From NCBI RefSeq assembly GCF_945836005.1, contig NZ_OX241534.1, positions 1,722,275-1,786,274 of the forward strand: a stretch of 64,000 bases of DNA, read 5' to 3'. Source of the stretch: Candidatus Nitrosacidococcus sp. I8 (GTDB lineage: Bacteria > Pseudomonadota > Gammaproteobacteria > Nitrosococcales > Nitrosococcaceae). The translations under genes were made by a program, and so were the position numbers. Positions 27,070-37,182 of this stretch are shown here, piece after piece (position 1 is the first letter of the stretch; every line of letters begins with the position of its first letter). The notes beneath the pieces are model-generated. The model was not told the origin of the DNA, did no database searches, and saw only the letters and a program-made list of their open reading frames with translations.

Positions 27070-27711
27070 TTATCTTCCAGGGATATCCCCCCAGAGATAC
27101 TTATGTAGTTGAATTTGCATTCTTACCTGTAATCCATCTTCTAAAATCCACCCTGCTAAATGGGTAGGATTTAGTTGATTATAACTAGGAGAAAAAAGTA
27201 TTTCATATTTTGAATCTAAACAGTACTTACGCAGAATAGATTTTGCCCAAATATAATCATTTCTACTGCAAAGCACGAATTTTATTTGATCATGAGTAAG
27301 TAAATAATCAATATTATGATATAAATTACGGGATTCTTCTCCAGACTCCGGAGTTTTTAGATCCATAATCTTAGTTACTCTAGTATCTACCTTTGAAATA
27401 TCTAAGGCACCACTAGTTTCTAAAGAAGTTTTATATCCTGAATCACAAAGCTGAGTTAAAAGTGTTAAACAAGAGGATTGCGCTAGTGGTTCACCACCAG
27501 TGACTGTCACATAAAGTGTATTAAATTCGGCAACTTTATGAATAATTTCTGATAAATTCCACCAATTGCCTCCTTGGAAAGCATAGCTAGTATCGCAATA
27601 GTGGCATCGCAGAGGGCAGCCTGTTAATCGAATAAATACAGTAGGAATTCCTACTGTGCTAGCTTCTCCTTGTAGAGAATAGAAAATTTCAGTAATTTTA
27701 AGTCGATTCAC
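27070..27711 (-). CDS. queE: 7-carboxy-7-deazaguanine synthase QueE
   Basis: A radical SAM enzyme converting carboxytetrahydropterin to 7-carboxy-7-deazaguanine. The iron-sulfur cluster motif Cys32-x3-Cys36-x2-Cys39 is seen in [15 protein letters not shown], and the N-terminal [20 protein letters not shown] is characteristic. At 213 residues it is the usual size. It lies between cpoB and queC in the same operon direction. Confidence 0.96.
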   Translation of the reverse strand: MNRLKITEIFYSLQGEASTVGIPTVFIRLTGCPLRCHYCDTSYAFQGGNWWNLSEIIHKVAEFNTLYVTVTGGEPLAQSSCLTLLTQLCDSGYKTSLETSGALDISKVDTRVTKIMDLKTPESGEESRNLYHNIDYLLTHDQIKFVLCSRNDYIWAKSILRKYCLDSKYEILFSPSYNQLNPTHLAGWILEDGLQVRMQIQLHKYLWGDIPGR

Positions 27712-27728
27712 AAAATACTATAGAAAAA

Positions 27729-28499
27729 TTACTGTACCTTTTTAAGATATTCATCAGCAAGCTGGCGTGCCGTTGAGTTTGGGTACTCAGAAATTATTTT
27801 TTCAAATTTATCTTTTGCTTGATTCTTTTGAGATAATTCATAGTAGGAAATTCCCTGTTTTAAAATAGCATTAGGTACTTTTAAACTCTCCAGGTTATCA
27901 TTGATAAATGTTTGGAATGTACTAATTGATTCCTGAAAGTTTTGATTCATATAATAGGCTTCTCCAAGCCAATACTGTGCATCTGCCGATTTATTGCTTT
28001 CAGGATATTGTTTAGAAAATTTAGTAAATGCTGTAATTGCCTCTGTATAATGACCCTCTTGTAATACTCCTAGTGCATGTTGATATGCCTGATCGCTCAA
28101 GTCAGAATCGCTTGTAAAATTACTATTCTTAAAATTATTTTCTTCAGTGCTCTCATCTAAAGATTGATTACCTTCTAAAGTATTTAGCGACTCTATTCTT
28201 CGATCTAAATCAACATATAGTTCTCTTTGTTTGTTTTTTAAATTTTCAATCTCATATTGTAAATTTTCATTTTCTCCTTGAAGTTGGCGCACCTCCGATT
28301 CCAACTGATTTAACTGCGTGAGTAGTTTGGACAATCCCTGTCCTTGTATAATATTCTCCAAATGCTGTACGCGCTGTGCTAAATTTGCATTAGCTCCAGC
28401 CTCTATTACTTCAATACCACTGACTACAATAGGTAATTGAAATAAACAGATACCTCCTATAATGAACCATATATTTTTTATAAAATAGGATGGATTCAC
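27729..28499 (-). CDS. cpoB: Cell division coordinator CpoB (YbgF)
   Basis: A periplasmic partner of TolA that links Tol-Pal constriction with septal peptidoglycan synthesis. The 256-residue protein has a signal peptide (about 1-28), an N-terminal trimerising coiled coil (about 38-110) and three C-terminal TPR units (about 133-250: YQHALGVLQEGHYTEAITAF, AQYWLGEAYYMNQNFQESIS). It is directly downstream of pal, as in most gammaproteobacteria. Confidence 0.94.
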   Translation of the reverse strand: MNPSYFIKNIWFIIGGICLFQLPIVVSGIEVIEAGANANLAQRVQHLENIIQGQGLSKLLTQLNQLESEVRQLQGENENLQYEIENLKNKQRELYVDLDRRIESLNTLEGNQSLDESTEENNFKNSNFTSDSDLSDQAYQHALGVLQEGHYTEAITAFTKFSKQYPESNKSADAQYWLGEAYYMNQNFQESISTFQTFINDNLESLKVPNAILKQGISYYELSQKNQAKDKFEKIISEYPNSTARQLADEYLKKVQ

Positions 28500-28511
28500 T
28501 ATAGTTTCTTT

Positions 28512-29081
28512 CTATGGGTTAGTAGGATAAACAATTTCAACTCGGCGATTAAGCTTCCAAGCACTAATATTATGACCCTCTACTGCTGGATGTTCTTCTC
28601 CATAGCTGACCACTTTAACTTGATCTGCAGTAGCACCCATTAGGAGTATTAAGCTTTTTACTGTATCGGCTCTACGCTCTCCTAATGCTAAATTATATTC
28701 TCGAGCACCTTGCTCATCCGTATGACCTTCTAAAGTCGCTACAGTACCTGGATGCTTTGCTAAGTAATTACCATGGGCTTCAATAGCGACTCGATCATCT
28801 TCTTCAATTTCGCTACTATCAAATTTAAAATAAAATACGCGGGTTGCTAAAATACTGCTAGGATCAGTGAGCTCATCTCCTTCATACGTTGTACCATCAG
28901 ATATACCTGAGGCTGTAGCACCAGCACCTGATAAATCTTTAGTAGAATCCGAAGAATCTGATAAATTTTCAGTGGCAATTGCAGCAGCCTCATCCTTTTT
29001 GATCCCACTATCGTTTGCACATCCAGCAAGCCATAGAGCTGATATAAAAAGCACTGGAGTAAAGAAATGTATTCTTTTCAT
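28512..29081 (-). CDS. pal: Peptidoglycan-associated lipoprotein Pal
   Basis: An outer-membrane lipoprotein that holds peptidoglycan and binds TolB. The 189-residue protein has the lipobox LAGC (Cys21), a Ser/Asp-rich linker and a C-terminal OmpA-like domain with the meso-DAP binding segment TLEGHTDEQGAREYNLALG. The order tolB-pal-cpoB is standard. Confidence 0.97.
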   Translation of the reverse strand: MKRIHFFTPVLFISALWLAGCANDSGIKKDEAAAIATENLSDSSDSTKDLSGAGATASGISDGTTYEGDELTDPSSILATRVFYFKFDSSEIEEDDRVAIEAHGNYLAKHPGTVATLEGHTDEQGAREYNLALGERRADTVKSLILLMGATADQVKVVSYGEEHPAVEGHNISAWKLNRRVEIVYPTNP

Positions 29082-29113
29082 TGTAGTAATTCCTTAAACA
29101 ATTTAAATTAAAT

Positions 29114-30403
29114 TTAATGAGACCATGCAGGCTCCCGAACCTCATCACCGCGCTGTACTAAGCGCTGTTGAATCTTTCCATCACTAGAAACTGCAGCAAG
29201 TGCTCCACCTTTTTCGCCTACAGTCGCATAAATAATCATCTTACCGTTAGGAGAAAAACTAGGAGATTCATCCATTTTAGTTTGTGTTAAAGTTTGTAAC
29301 TTTTTACTTTCTAGATCTAATACAGCAATATGGAATGTTCCTGTATTTGCTTTATGAGTCACCGCAATATGTTGCCCATCCGGTGCAAAAGAAGCAGAAG
29401 TATTATATATCCCTTCATAAGTTAGGCGTTTCACTTCTCCGCCTGAAATTGGAATCTGATATAGTTGCGGCTGCCCGCCCCGATCAGATGTAAATATAAT
29501 CGTCTGCCCATTTGGAGACCAAGTAGGTTCAGTATCTATTGCTCCATTTTTAGTAAGCCTAGTAAATGTTTTTGTAATAAAATTATAAAGATAAATTTCT
29601 GGATTTCCATCTTTAGATAGCACTAAAGCTAAATTATTACCATCTGGAGACCAAGCAGGTGCACTATTAATACCAGGAAAAGCAGCAATGGATTGACGAT
29701 CGCCAGTGCGTAGCTCTTGGATAAAAATTTCTGACTGTTTACGCTCAAAAGAAACATAAGCAATTCTACTACCATCCGGAGACCAATCAGGAGATAAAAT
29801 AGGCTCCTTAGAGCGCAACACTGTACGTGGGTTTTGCCCATCCATATCGGAGATTTGCAACGTATATTCTTTTGCCCCTTGATTATTTGAGACTGCAACA
29901 AAGGCAATATGGGTAGTAAAAATTCCTTTTTCTCCAGTCAGGGTTTCATAAATTACATCTGAGATTTGATGGGCTAAATTTCGTAAATCTTCTGTCAGAA
30001 TATGATAGCGCCGTCCTATTAATTGTTCTCCTTTATATACATCAAATAATTGAAAACTTACATCATATTGATCTCTGCTTGTATTAGTAACGGTTCCAAT
30101 CACTAATCCCTCCGATCCTAATCTTCGCCAATCATAGAATTGAATTTCTGAGGCATCATGAGGTTGAGCAATTAATTCTCTATTCTCTAAAGGAGAGAAG
30201 CGTCCACTTAAAGCCAAGTCATTTCTAATAATTTCAGATACATTCTCTGGAGGTATACTTCCATCAGTTTTAAAAGGAACAATGGCAATAGGTAATGCTG
30301 CTTGAGTTCCGCCAGTAATTTCAATGGTAAGTACGGCAAATACTTTTGATGAACAAATGAGAAAAAAGATAATCCAAAGAGATTTTTTTATGTTATTAAT
30401 CAT
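29114..30403 (-). CDS. tolB: Tol-Pal system beta-propeller TolB
   Basis: A periplasmic protein that relays TolA energy to Pal. It has a signal peptide (about 1-23), an N-terminal alpha/beta domain and a six-bladed propeller built of repeated SPDWSPDGSRIAYVS, APAWSPDGNNLALVL and EPTWSPNGQTIIFTS units. I use ATG 30403, giving 429 residues; an in-frame TTG lies three codons upstream, overlapping the tolA stop. Confidence 0.96.
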   Translation of the reverse strand: MINNIKKSLWIIFFLICSSKVFAVLTIEITGGTQAALPIAIVPFKTDGSIPPENVSEIIRNDLALSGRFSPLENRELIAQPHDASEIQFYDWRRLGSEGLVIGTVTNTSRDQYDVSFQLFDVYKGEQLIGRRYHILTEDLRNLAHQISDVIYETLTGEKGIFTTHIAFVAVSNNQGAKEYTLQISDMDGQNPRTVLRSKEPILSPDWSPDGSRIAYVSFERKQSEIFIQELRTGDRQSIAAFPGINSAPAWSPDGNNLALVLSKDGNPEIYLYNFITKTFTRLTKNGAIDTEPTWSPNGQTIIFTSDRGGQPQLYQIPISGGEVKRLTYEGIYNTSASFAPDGQHIAVTHKANTGTFHIAVLDLESKKLQTLTQTKMDESPSFSPNGKMIIYATVGEKGGALAAVSSDGKIQQRLVQRGDEVREPAWSH

Positions 30404-30405
30404 TA

Positions 30406-31647
30406 TTAACAATTAGGGCAAAATTTAAAATTAAAACTTTTAAGCTGTTTTGCTGCTTCTTTATTTGCAGGAATAGGTAGAGGAGAGGCACGATAAACAG
30501 CAGCTTGTGCTGATCGATCAAACACCGGATCACCACTACTTTCAATTACCGTAACATTACTTACATCCCCGCTAGGAAGGAGATCGACTCGCAATACAGT
30601 CACCATATCATTTTGCACTCCGGGTGGGCGAACCCAATAGCGTTGAACCCGCATTTGTAGTTGGGGAATAAATCGCTCGATAGCCTCTCTGACTTGGGAT
30701 TCATTTTTTCTCTCAGAATCTATTCGATCCTGTAGATCTCTTTGTTTTCGCTCTGATTCAGCCTTTTGTTTGGCCTCTTCTTGAGCTTTCTTTTTAGCAA
30801 GCTCTGCCTGTCTTTGCTCTTCTTCTGCTTTTTTACGAGTTACCTCTTCGGCTTCTTTCTGCTTTTGCTCCGCTGCCTCTTTGGCTTTACGTTCAGCCTC
30901 TGCCTTTTGTTTTTTAGCCTCTTCTTGAGCTTTCTGTTTCGCAAGCTCTGCCTGCTTTTGCTCTTCTTCTGCTTTTTTACGAGCTACTTCTTCGGCTTCT
31001 TTCTGCTTTTGCTCCGCTGCCTCTTTGGCTTTACGTTCAGACTCTGCCTTTTGTTTTTTAGTCTCTTCTTGAGCTTTCTGTTTCGCAAGCTCTGCCTGCT
31101 TTTGCTCTTCTTCTGCTTTTTTACGAGCTACTTCTTCGGCTTCTTTCTGCTTTTGCTCCGCTGCCTCTTTGGCTTTACGTTCAGACTCTGCCTTTTGTTT
31201 TTTAGCCTCTTCTTGAGCTTTCTGTTTCGCAAGCTCTGCCTGCTTTTGCTCTTCTTCTGCTTTTTTACGAGCTACTTCTTCGGCTTCTTTCTGCTTTTGC
31301 TCCGCTGCCTCTTTGGCTTTACGTTCAGCCTCTGCCTTTTGCTTGAGCTCTTCTTGAGCTTTCTTTTTTTGCCTGAGGAGAGATAGCTGCTCCGATGCTA
31401 TATCTTTTTGTTTAATACTTTGAGGAATTTCTTTTTGCTCAGGAAAAATTAGATCTTTACTAATGACTGTAGCTTCTATGACAGACATAGAGGATATATT
31501 TCTGGGTTTGGAATGGTGAGGCCATTTTAGCTTTATTGCAAGCATTCCAATTAAGAGCCCATGTATCAATAAAGATAGTAAAAAAAAAGGTTGTTTTGTA
31601 TCCAAACTCTCTCTAAAAAAGCTGAGAGCTGATGACATTTTCATCAT
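30406..31647 (-). CDS. tolA: Tol-Pal energy-transducing protein TolA with 48-residue repeats
   Basis: TolA spans the periplasm and couples TolQR to TolB/Pal. The 413-residue protein has one membrane helix (about 20-38), a long Ala/Lys/Glu helical domain (about 90-310), and a C-terminal TolA domain with RVQRYWVRPPGVQND and GDPVFDRSAQAAVYRA. The helical domain consists largely of four near-identical 48-residue repeats, which is more regular than usual. The start overlaps the tolR stop by 4 bases. Confidence 0.95.
   Translation of the reverse strand: MMKMSSALSFFRESLDTKQPFFLLSLLIHGLLIGMLAIKLKWPHHSKPRNISSMSVIEATVISKDLIFPEQKEIPQSIKQKDIASEQLSLLRQKKKAQEELKQKAEAERKAKEAAEQKQKEAEEVARKKAEEEQKQAELAKQKAQEEAKKQKAESERKAKEAAEQKQKEAEEVARKKAEEEQKQAELAKQKAQEETKKQKAESERKAKEAAEQKQKEAEEVARKKAEEEQKQAELAKQKAQEEAKKQKAEAERKAKEAAEQKQKEAEEVTRKKAEEEQRQAELAKKKAQEEAKQKAESERKQRDLQDRIDSERKNESQVREAIERFIPQLQMRVQRYWVRPPGVQNDMVTVLRVDLLPSGDVSNVTVIESSGDPVFDRSAQAAVYRASPLPIPANKEAAKQLKSFNFKFCPNC
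30770..31345 (-). repeat. Four tandem 144-bp repeats inside tolA
   Basis: A shared 12-base marker (GCTTTTGCTCCG on the plus strand) occurs at 30861, 31005, 31149 and 31293, exactly 144 bases apart. The intervening sequence is nearly identical between units. Each unit encodes 48 residues of the TolA helix (KEAAEQKQKEAEEVARKKAE and following). Such close DNA identity indicates recent duplication or gene conversion. The repeat edges are approximate. Confidence 0.92.
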
Positions 31648-32075
31648 AAAGGTGATTCAGTGACTAAACCAACATGAGTTGCTCCTGCCTGTTGTAGTAG
31701 TGCCATTAATTTTACTACTTTCCCATAAGAAACTCGGCGATCTCCACCTACGAAAACTGGGGTATTTGGCTGACGATTTAATACTATGGAGATTTTATTG
31801 AAGAGATTAGCACTGGTAATAGGCTGTTCTTTTTTATTTCCAATATCAATATAGTACTGACCTTGGGCATCAATATTGACAAGCACAGGATCGAGATTAT
31901 CCGGGGTTTCCACTACTTCAGCTTCTGCTTGAGGTAATTCGACTTTTACCCCTTGTGTAAGCATAGGAGCAGTGATCATAAAAATCACTAACAGTACTAG
32001 CATAACGTCAATATAGGGCACAATATTGATTTCAGACATCAGCCGTCTTTTTCGCTCAAATCGTGTGGAGTACAT
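31644..32075 (-). CDS. tolR: Tol-Pal proton channel subunit TolR
   Basis: TolR is the ExbD-like partner of TolQ. The 143-residue protein has one membrane helix (about 17-38) with the NIVPYIDVMLVLLVIFMI signature, whose Asp is needed for proton movement, and a periplasmic domain. It lies 24 bases after tolQ and overlaps tolA. Confidence 0.97.
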   Translation of the reverse strand: MYSTRFERKRRLMSEINIVPYIDVMLVLLVIFMITAPMLTQGVKVELPQAEAEVVETPDNLDPVLVNIDAQGQYYIDIGNKKEQPITSANLFNKISIVLNRQPNTPVFVGGDRRVSYGKVVKLMALLQQAGATHVGLVTESPL

Positions 32076-32099
32076 ATCTATATTATTACAAGGTAAGTA

Positions 32100-32777
32100 T
32101 TAAGGTTTATACATTTGTCGTTGAAAAATAGAAAAAAGCTCCTCTGAAAAAGTATTATAACGGCTAATTAAACGATCGATCTCATTAGTATATCGATTAT
32201 AAGCAATTGTGGCAGGAATCGCTGCAAATAACCCCATTGCAGTAGCAACCAAAGCCTCTGCAATTCCGGGGGCAACCATAGCTAAAGTAGCTTGATGCAT
32301 ATTACCTAGCCCACGAAACGCACTCATAATCCCCCATACCGTACCAAATAGTCCAATATAAGGACTAATAGATCCTGCAGTTGCTAAAAAAGGTAAAGAA
32401 TCCTCTAAAATATCAATTTCTCGAATGAGAGAAATTCGCATTGCTCGCTGTATTCCTTCCAGTGCTGCGTTCTTCTCTATATTTTCTTCTTTATAAAGGC
32501 GTGTAAATTCTTTAAATCCTGAAAAAAATATTCCTTCAATCCCAATAAGTGGAGGCTCATGGGTAGATAATTGAGTGTATAAATTATTCAATGTCTGGCC
32601 TGACCAAAAATAATCTTCAAAACTATCTGCAGTACTCTTTGCTAACTGAAGCTCATTTCTTTTACGAAAAATAAGAGTCCAAGAAATAACTGAAATAATA
32701 AGTAAGATAAGCATGACTAGTTGAACTAATAAACTAGCCTCTAGAATTAAGTCAAAGACAGAAAGATGATTAGCCAT
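32100..32777 (-). CDS. tolQ: Tol-Pal proton channel subunit TolQ
   Basis: TolQ forms the ring of the Tol motor. The 225-residue protein has an N-terminal helix (about 15-37), a cytoplasmic loop and two further helices in SLPFLATAGSISPYIGLFGT and GIAEALVATAMGLFAAIPA, carrying family-conserved glycines. It heads the tolQRAB-pal-cpoB series, preceded by ybgC. Confidence 0.97.
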   Translation of the reverse strand: MANHLSVFDLILEASLLVQLVMLILLIISVISWTLIFRKRNELQLAKSTADSFEDYFWSGQTLNNLYTQLSTHEPPLIGIEGIFFSGFKEFTRLYKEENIEKNAALEGIQRAMRISLIREIDILEDSLPFLATAGSISPYIGLFGTVWGIMSAFRGLGNMHQATLAMVAPGIAEALVATAMGLFAAIPATIAYNRYTNEIDRLISRYNTFSEELFSIFQRQMYKP

Positions 32778-32806
32778 TTAATTATGATAATTACTTATTT
32801 ACAAAA

Positions 32807-33205
32807 CTAAAATAAAGCAGAAACTACTTTTTTTGGCATAGGACAAGGACGAAAAGTATGTGCATTAAGACAAGCTACTTTAACTGTTGCATGACAGAGA
32901 TTGTTATCATGATCCCGTTGTACTTTTTGCTCAAAATATAGGCTAGCACCGCCATATTTTAAAAGGCGAGTATACACTTTTAGGCAATCATTAAAGCGTC
33001 CAGGATGTAAATACTCTAACTGTATGGTACGTGCTACAAATATTACGCTATATTCATGATTTAATACATCTAAATCAAACCCTCGATCTCGAAGCCACTC
33101 AGTACGCCCCCGTTCCATAAATTTAAGATAATTTGCATGATATACTACCCCTCCGCTATCCGTATCTTCATAATAAACACGAATATTCAATATAGATTCG
33201 TTCAT
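32807..33205 (-). CDS. ybgC: Tol-Pal-associated acyl-CoA thioesterase YbgC
   Basis: A 132-residue hotdog-fold thioesterase. The 4-hydroxybenzoyl-CoA thioesterase signature is seen in YYEDTDSGGVVYHANYLKFM followed by ERGRTEWLRDRGFD, with the catalytic Asp in the first segment. E. coli YbgC acts on short or acyl-carrier-bound thioesters. It is the first gene before tolQ, its conserved place. Confidence 0.95.
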   Translation of the reverse strand: MNESILNIRVYYEDTDSGGVVYHANYLKFMERGRTEWLRDRGFDLDVLNHEYSVIFVARTIQLEYLHPGRFNDCLKVYTRLLKYGGASLYFEQKVQRDHDNNLCHATVKVACLNAHTFRPCPMPKKVVSALF

Positions 33206-33227
33206 CTATTAAAATAGTTCTAAAAAC

Positions 33228-34238
33228 CTATCCTATTGGACTTAACCCAAAATGGAGATAAGCACTCGAAGTTGCAACACGCCCTCTAGGGGTACGCATT
33301 AGAAACCCTTGTTGAATTAAAAATGGTTCTACCACATCCTCTAGTAATCCTCGATCTTCACCAAGAGCGGTAGCTAAATTATCCACTCCTACTGGACCAC
33401 CATGGAATTTTTCAATCATGATAAGTAATAATTTACGATCTATAGTATTAAGACCGTGGGTATCTACGTCTAACAAATCCAAAGCCTCTTGTACTACTTG
33501 TTGGCTCATTTGACCATTACTCTTAATATCGGCATAGTCTCGTACTCTTTTTAGTAAACGATTTGCAATTCTAGGTGTTCCTCGTGCACGATTACCTATC
33601 TCTAAAGCACCATTTTTATCTAAACTAATACTGAGTATCCGTGCAGCACGTTCAATAATTAACACTAAATCTTCAAGGGCATAAAATTCTAAATGTTGAA
33701 TTATGCCAAACCTATCTCGAAGCGGGGAGGTCAGCAATCCAGCCCTTGTTGTTGCACCAACTAAAGTAAAAGGAACTAAATCTAATTTGATCGATCGAGC
33801 TGCTGGACCTTCGCCAATCATAATATCAATTTGACCATCTTCCATGGCTGGATAAAGTACTTCTTCTACTACAGAATTTAATCGATGAATTTCATCAATA
33901 AAAAGTACATCTCTAGGATCCAAATTAGTTAATAATGCCGCTAGATCTCCAGGTCGCTCTAATACAGGACCAGAAGTTTGCCTTAAATTAACACCAAGCT
34001 CATGAGCGATAATATGGGAAAGAGTAGTTTTACCTAGTCCTGGTGGTCCAAAAATAAGTACATGATCTAAAGCTTCCCCTCGTGTACGGGCCGCAGAGAT
34101 AAAAATATCCATTTGTCGTCGCACTTTAGGTTGCCCGATATAGTCGGCTAGTCGTGTAGGGCGTATCGTATCAATAGAGCTTTCATTATCTACCCTCTTA
34201 GACGAAAGGATACTCTGGTTTGAGCTATGATTTTCCAA
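33228..34238 (-). CDS. ruvB: Holliday junction branch migration helicase RuvB
   Basis: The AAA+ motor that drives branch migration with RuvA. The 336-residue protein shows [11 protein letters not shown], Walker [10 protein letters not shown], Walker B FIDEIHRL, the GEGPAARS segment, sensor 1 [10 protein letters not shown] and the winged-helix C-terminus ending in [15 protein letters not shown]. It overlaps ruvA by 14 bases. Confidence 0.98.
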   Translation of the reverse strand: MENHSSNQSILSSKRVDNESSIDTIRPTRLADYIGQPKVRRQMDIFISAARTRGEALDHVLIFGPPGLGKTTLSHIIAHELGVNLRQTSGPVLERPGDLAALLTNLDPRDVLFIDEIHRLNSVVEEVLYPAMEDGQIDIMIGEGPAARSIKLDLVPFTLVGATTRAGLLTSPLRDRFGIIQHLEFYALEDLVLIIERAARILSISLDKNGALEIGNRARGTPRIANRLLKRVRDYADIKSNGQMSQQVVQEALDLLDVDTHGLNTIDRKLLLIMIEKFHGGPVGVDNLATALGEDRGLLEDVVEPFLIQQGFLMRTPRGRVATSSAYLHFGLSPIG

Positions 34239-34821
34239 TAATTTGTAATGCCTGGCGAATAATTTCTGAGGTAGTTAGATCTGCAGTATTAATTTGGCGA
34301 ATAATCTCAAAAGATTCTTTTGGTTTATACCCTAAACTAATTAGGGCCTGTATCGAATCATTTATCACTTGGTTTAAATTATCTTGTGTACCATAAATTA
34401 ACTCACCTTCTTCTTCTGAATTACTCAATTTATCTTTCATTTCTAAAATAAGCCGCTCAGCTGTTTTCTTACCGATACCAGGTAATTTAATAAGGCGGGT
34501 AATATCTTTTTTGTAAATACATTGAATAAAGGTAGCTACATCTATGCTAGATAAAATAGCAAGAGCAAGTTTGGCACCGACACTATTTACTTTGATTAAA
34601 TGCCGGAATAGAGAGAGCTCTTTTTGATTAATAAACCCATAAAGTAAATAAGCATTCTCTCTAACTACAAGATGGGTATGGAGGGTAATTTCTGATCCGG
34701 TATCTGGGAGAGAAGTAAACGTGGATACAGGCACTTCTACTTCGTAACCTACCCCATGAACATCTAATAATAAAAAAGGAATTTTTCTTTCTAATAAAAT
34801 ACCCTGTAAGCGACCAATCAT
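34225..34821 (-). CDS. ruvA: Holliday junction DNA-binding protein RuvA
   Basis: RuvA binds four-way junctions and loads RuvB. The 198-residue protein starts with [11 protein letters not shown] and has the two helix-hairpin-helix segments, including [20 protein letters not shown], and a C-terminal RuvB-contact domain ([11 protein letters not shown]). It overlaps ruvC by 4 bases. Confidence 0.98.
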   Translation of the reverse strand: MIGRLQGILLERKIPFLLLDVHGVGYEVEVPVSTFTSLPDTGSEITLHTHLVVRENAYLLYGFINQKELSLFRHLIKVNSVGAKLALAILSSIDVATFIQCIYKKDITRLIKLPGIGKKTAERLILEMKDKLSNSEEEGELIYGTQDNLNQVINDSIQALISLGYKPKESFEIIRQINTADLTTSEIIRQALQIIGKS

Positions 34822-35351
34822 CGATAATAACGCCCTTTACCCCGTTTTTTTATTTTTTGGCTATAATCAATTTCAGAAAATATAAGTGCTGTATGGCTAT
34901 GACAAAATGCACAAGCAAGTGCATCTGCTTCATCTGCTGTAGGTGCTAGAGTAAGTTTAAGTAGTAATCGGATCATGTATTGCACTTGAGATTTAGTAGC
35001 ATGACCATGACCTACGACTGCTTGCTTAATTTGGGTAGGTGAATATTCAAAAATAGGCAATAATTTATTTGTTGCTGCACAGATAGCTGCACCTCTAGCT
35101 TGTCCTAACTTTAGGGCAGAGTCAGGATTTTTATACATAAAAACTTGCTCTATAGCTACCTCATGTGGGCAATACTCCTCAATAATAAAACTTATTTCAC
35201 GGAAAATAGTGCCTAGTCGTTCAGTAAAGGAACTACTTATACTGGTCTTGATATTCCCTACTTTAATATAATTTATTTTATTATCTATAATTTCTATGAG
35301 TCCATAACCAGTAATACGAGATCCTGGATCAATACCAAGAATTCTAGTCAT
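34818..35351 (-). CDS. ruvC: Crossover junction endodeoxyribonuclease RuvC
   Basis: RuvC resolves Holliday junctions. The 177-residue protein has the catalytic Asp in [14 protein letters not shown], Glu in HEVAIEQVF and the C-terminal acidic pair in [14 protein letters not shown]. Size and context (yebC-ruvC-ruvA-ruvB) are normal. Confidence 0.98.
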   Translation of the reverse strand: MTRILGIDPGSRITGYGLIEIIDNKINYIKVGNIKTSISSSFTERLGTIFREISFIIEEYCPHEVAIEQVFMYKNPDSALKLGQARGAAICAATNKLLPIFEYSPTQIKQAVVGHGHATKSQVQYMIRLLLKLTLAPTADEADALACAFCHSHTALIFSEIDYSQKIKKRGKGRYYR

Positions 35352-35395
35352 GAATCCTAAGTAAAATAATTCTATTTCAAAGTTAAGGCTAAATA

Positions 35396-36139
35396 TTAAG
35401 CTGAAGTGAGTACTTCTTGCGGAAAATTTGCATTACTATGTACTTGTTGTACATCATCTAAATCTTCTAATGCTTCAATCAATGCCATCATTTTTTCTGC
35501 ATCTTCTAGCTCTAAATTAACGGTTGTAGAAGCATACTGAATAATTTCTGCTTGCTCTGGCTTTAGTCCAGCCATCTCAAGCTCATTTTTTACAATTTCC
35601 CACTTTTCTGGTTGAGTAAAAACATCGATAGAGCCATCCTCGTTTATAACTACATCTTCAGCACCTACTTCAATGGCTATATCCATAATTTTATTTTCAT
35701 CACAACCAGCTAAATAACTCACTATTCCTTTTTTCTCAAATAAATAAGCAACTGAACCTTCTGTGCCTAAATTTCCACCTCTCTTGCTAAACACGTGGCG
35801 CACTTCACCGACAGTACGGTTTCTATTATCAGTCATACAATCTACCATGATGGCTACTCCGCAAGGACCATAGCCTTCATAACGTATCTCTTCGTAAGAT
35901 ATGCCCTCCATATCCCCTGTACCCCGTTGGATAGCCCGCTCTACCTTATCTTTTGGCATATTAGCTGCAAAAGCTTTATCTATAGCAGCACGTAACCTAG
36001 GGTTGCTCGCCGGATCTCCCCCTTCCATTCGAGCAGCTACAGTAATTTCTCGAATTAATTTGGTAAAAATTTTTCCTCGTTTCACATCCTGAGCACCTTT
36101 ACGGTGTTGAATATTTGCCCACTTACTATGTCCAGCCAT
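35396..36139 (-). CDS. yebC: YebC/TACO1-family protein
   Basis: A 247-residue three-domain protein beginning with the signature [18 protein letters not shown]. Family members have been reported as DNA-binding regulators and as translation factors that relieve ribosome pausing. The complete family pattern ([29 protein letters not shown]) is present. It precedes ruvC in the usual order. Confidence 0.96.
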   Translation of the reverse strand: MAGHSKWANIQHRKGAQDVKRGKIFTKLIREITVAARMEGGDPASNPRLRAAIDKAFAANMPKDKVERAIQRGTGDMEGISYEEIRYEGYGPCGVAIMVDCMTDNRNRTVGEVRHVFSKRGGNLGTEGSVAYLFEKKGIVSYLAGCDENKIMDIAIEVGAEDVVINEDGSIDVFTQPEKWEIVKNELEMAGLKPEQAEIIQYASTTVNLELEDAEKMMALIEALEDLDDVQQVHSNANFPQEVLTSA

Positions 36140-36199
36140 ATTACAATCTTATTTTTATCTGTTCTCTATATCTATTAACTAAATAAATAATTTGAATTT

Positions 36200-37132
36200 C
36201 TAACTATCGATTATAGGTGTAAGCCATTCTGAATGGAAATCTCTTCGACCATAAACTTGATCAAAGTATAAAGTTTGTAATCGTTGGGTGATAGGTCCTC
36301 TAGAACCTAACCCAATAGATCTACCATCTAACTCCCTAATAGGGGTAATTTCTGCTGCAGTTCCAGTAAAGAATGCTTCATCAGCTACATAAACTTCATC
36401 TCGAGTAATCCGCTTTTCTCGAATAGAAATACCTAATTCTTGAGCTAGATGAAAAACTGTGTCTCGAGTAATACCATCTAATGCAGAAGTTAAATCAGGG
36501 GTATAAATGATATTGTCACGAATGATAAATATATTTTCACCACTACCTTCAGCCACGTATCCATCCGTATCTAATAGTAGTGCTTCATCACAACCTACTG
36601 AAAGAGCTTCTTGCAAGGCAAGCATGGAGTTTAAATAATTTCCATTAGCTTTAGCCTTACACATCATACTATTTACATAGTGACGAGCATAAGAGGAAGT
36701 TTTTACCTTAATTCCTTTTTCCATATTCTCAGCTCCTAAATAGGAGCCCCAAGACCATGCAGCAATCACTACATGAACTTTCAAGTTATCAGCTCGCAAT
36801 CCCATGCCTTCAGAACCATAAAAGCACATAGGACGGATATAAGCTGTATCTAGATGATTTTTCTCTACTACTAAGCATTGGGCTTTATTAAGAGTTTCTT
36901 TATCGTAAGGGATAGGTATATTTAAAATATGTGCAGAACGAAATAGACGATCCGTATGGTCTTTTAAACGAAATATTGCAGTTCCTAACTGGGTTTGATA
37001 AGCACGTACTCCTTCAAAAACCCCCATACCATAGTGTAAAGTATGGGTGAGTACATGAACCTTAGCCTCTCGCCAAGGTACTAGATTACCATCTAACCAG
37101 ATGACACCATCTCTGTCATCCATAGTATTCAT
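36200..37132 (-). CDS. ilvE: Branched-chain amino acid aminotransferase IlvE
   Basis: This class IV PLP aminotransferase makes valine, leucine and isoleucine from their keto acids. The 310-residue protein has the PLP Lys161 in CKAKANGNYLNS, the HTLHYGMGVFEGVRAY N-terminal segment and EGSGENIFII. A GGGAG motif 9 bases before ATG 37132 supports this start. It lies next to glnE, probably as one operon. Confidence 0.95.
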   Translation of the reverse strand: MNTMDDRDGVIWLDGNLVPWREAKVHVLTHTLHYGMGVFEGVRAYQTQLGTAIFRLKDHTDRLFRSAHILNIPIPYDKETLNKAQCLVVEKNHLDTAYIRPMCFYGSEGMGLRADNLKVHVVIAAWSWGSYLGAENMEKGIKVKTSSYARHYVNSMMCKAKANGNYLNSMLALQEALSVGCDEALLLDTDGYVAEGSGENIFIIRDNIIYTPDLTSALDGITRDTVFHLAQELGISIREKRITRDEVYVADEAFFTGTAAEITPIRELDGRSIGLGSRGPITQRLQTLYFDQVYGRRDFHSEWLTPIIDS

Positions 37133-37182
37133 TAATTTATTCTCCCTTTAATTATTTACCATTTATTCTACTCTAGAAATAC

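Noticed and set aside
30770-31345. Regular repeats suggestive of a CRISPR array
   Set aside because: The units are contiguous, coding and 144 bp long, with no spacers; they belong to tolA.
30766-31386. A 206-residue plus-strand frame rich in Phe and Leu
   Set aside because: It is the exact antisense of the tolA helical repeats; its hydrophobic repeats follow from the Lys/Glu/Ala codons on the other strand.
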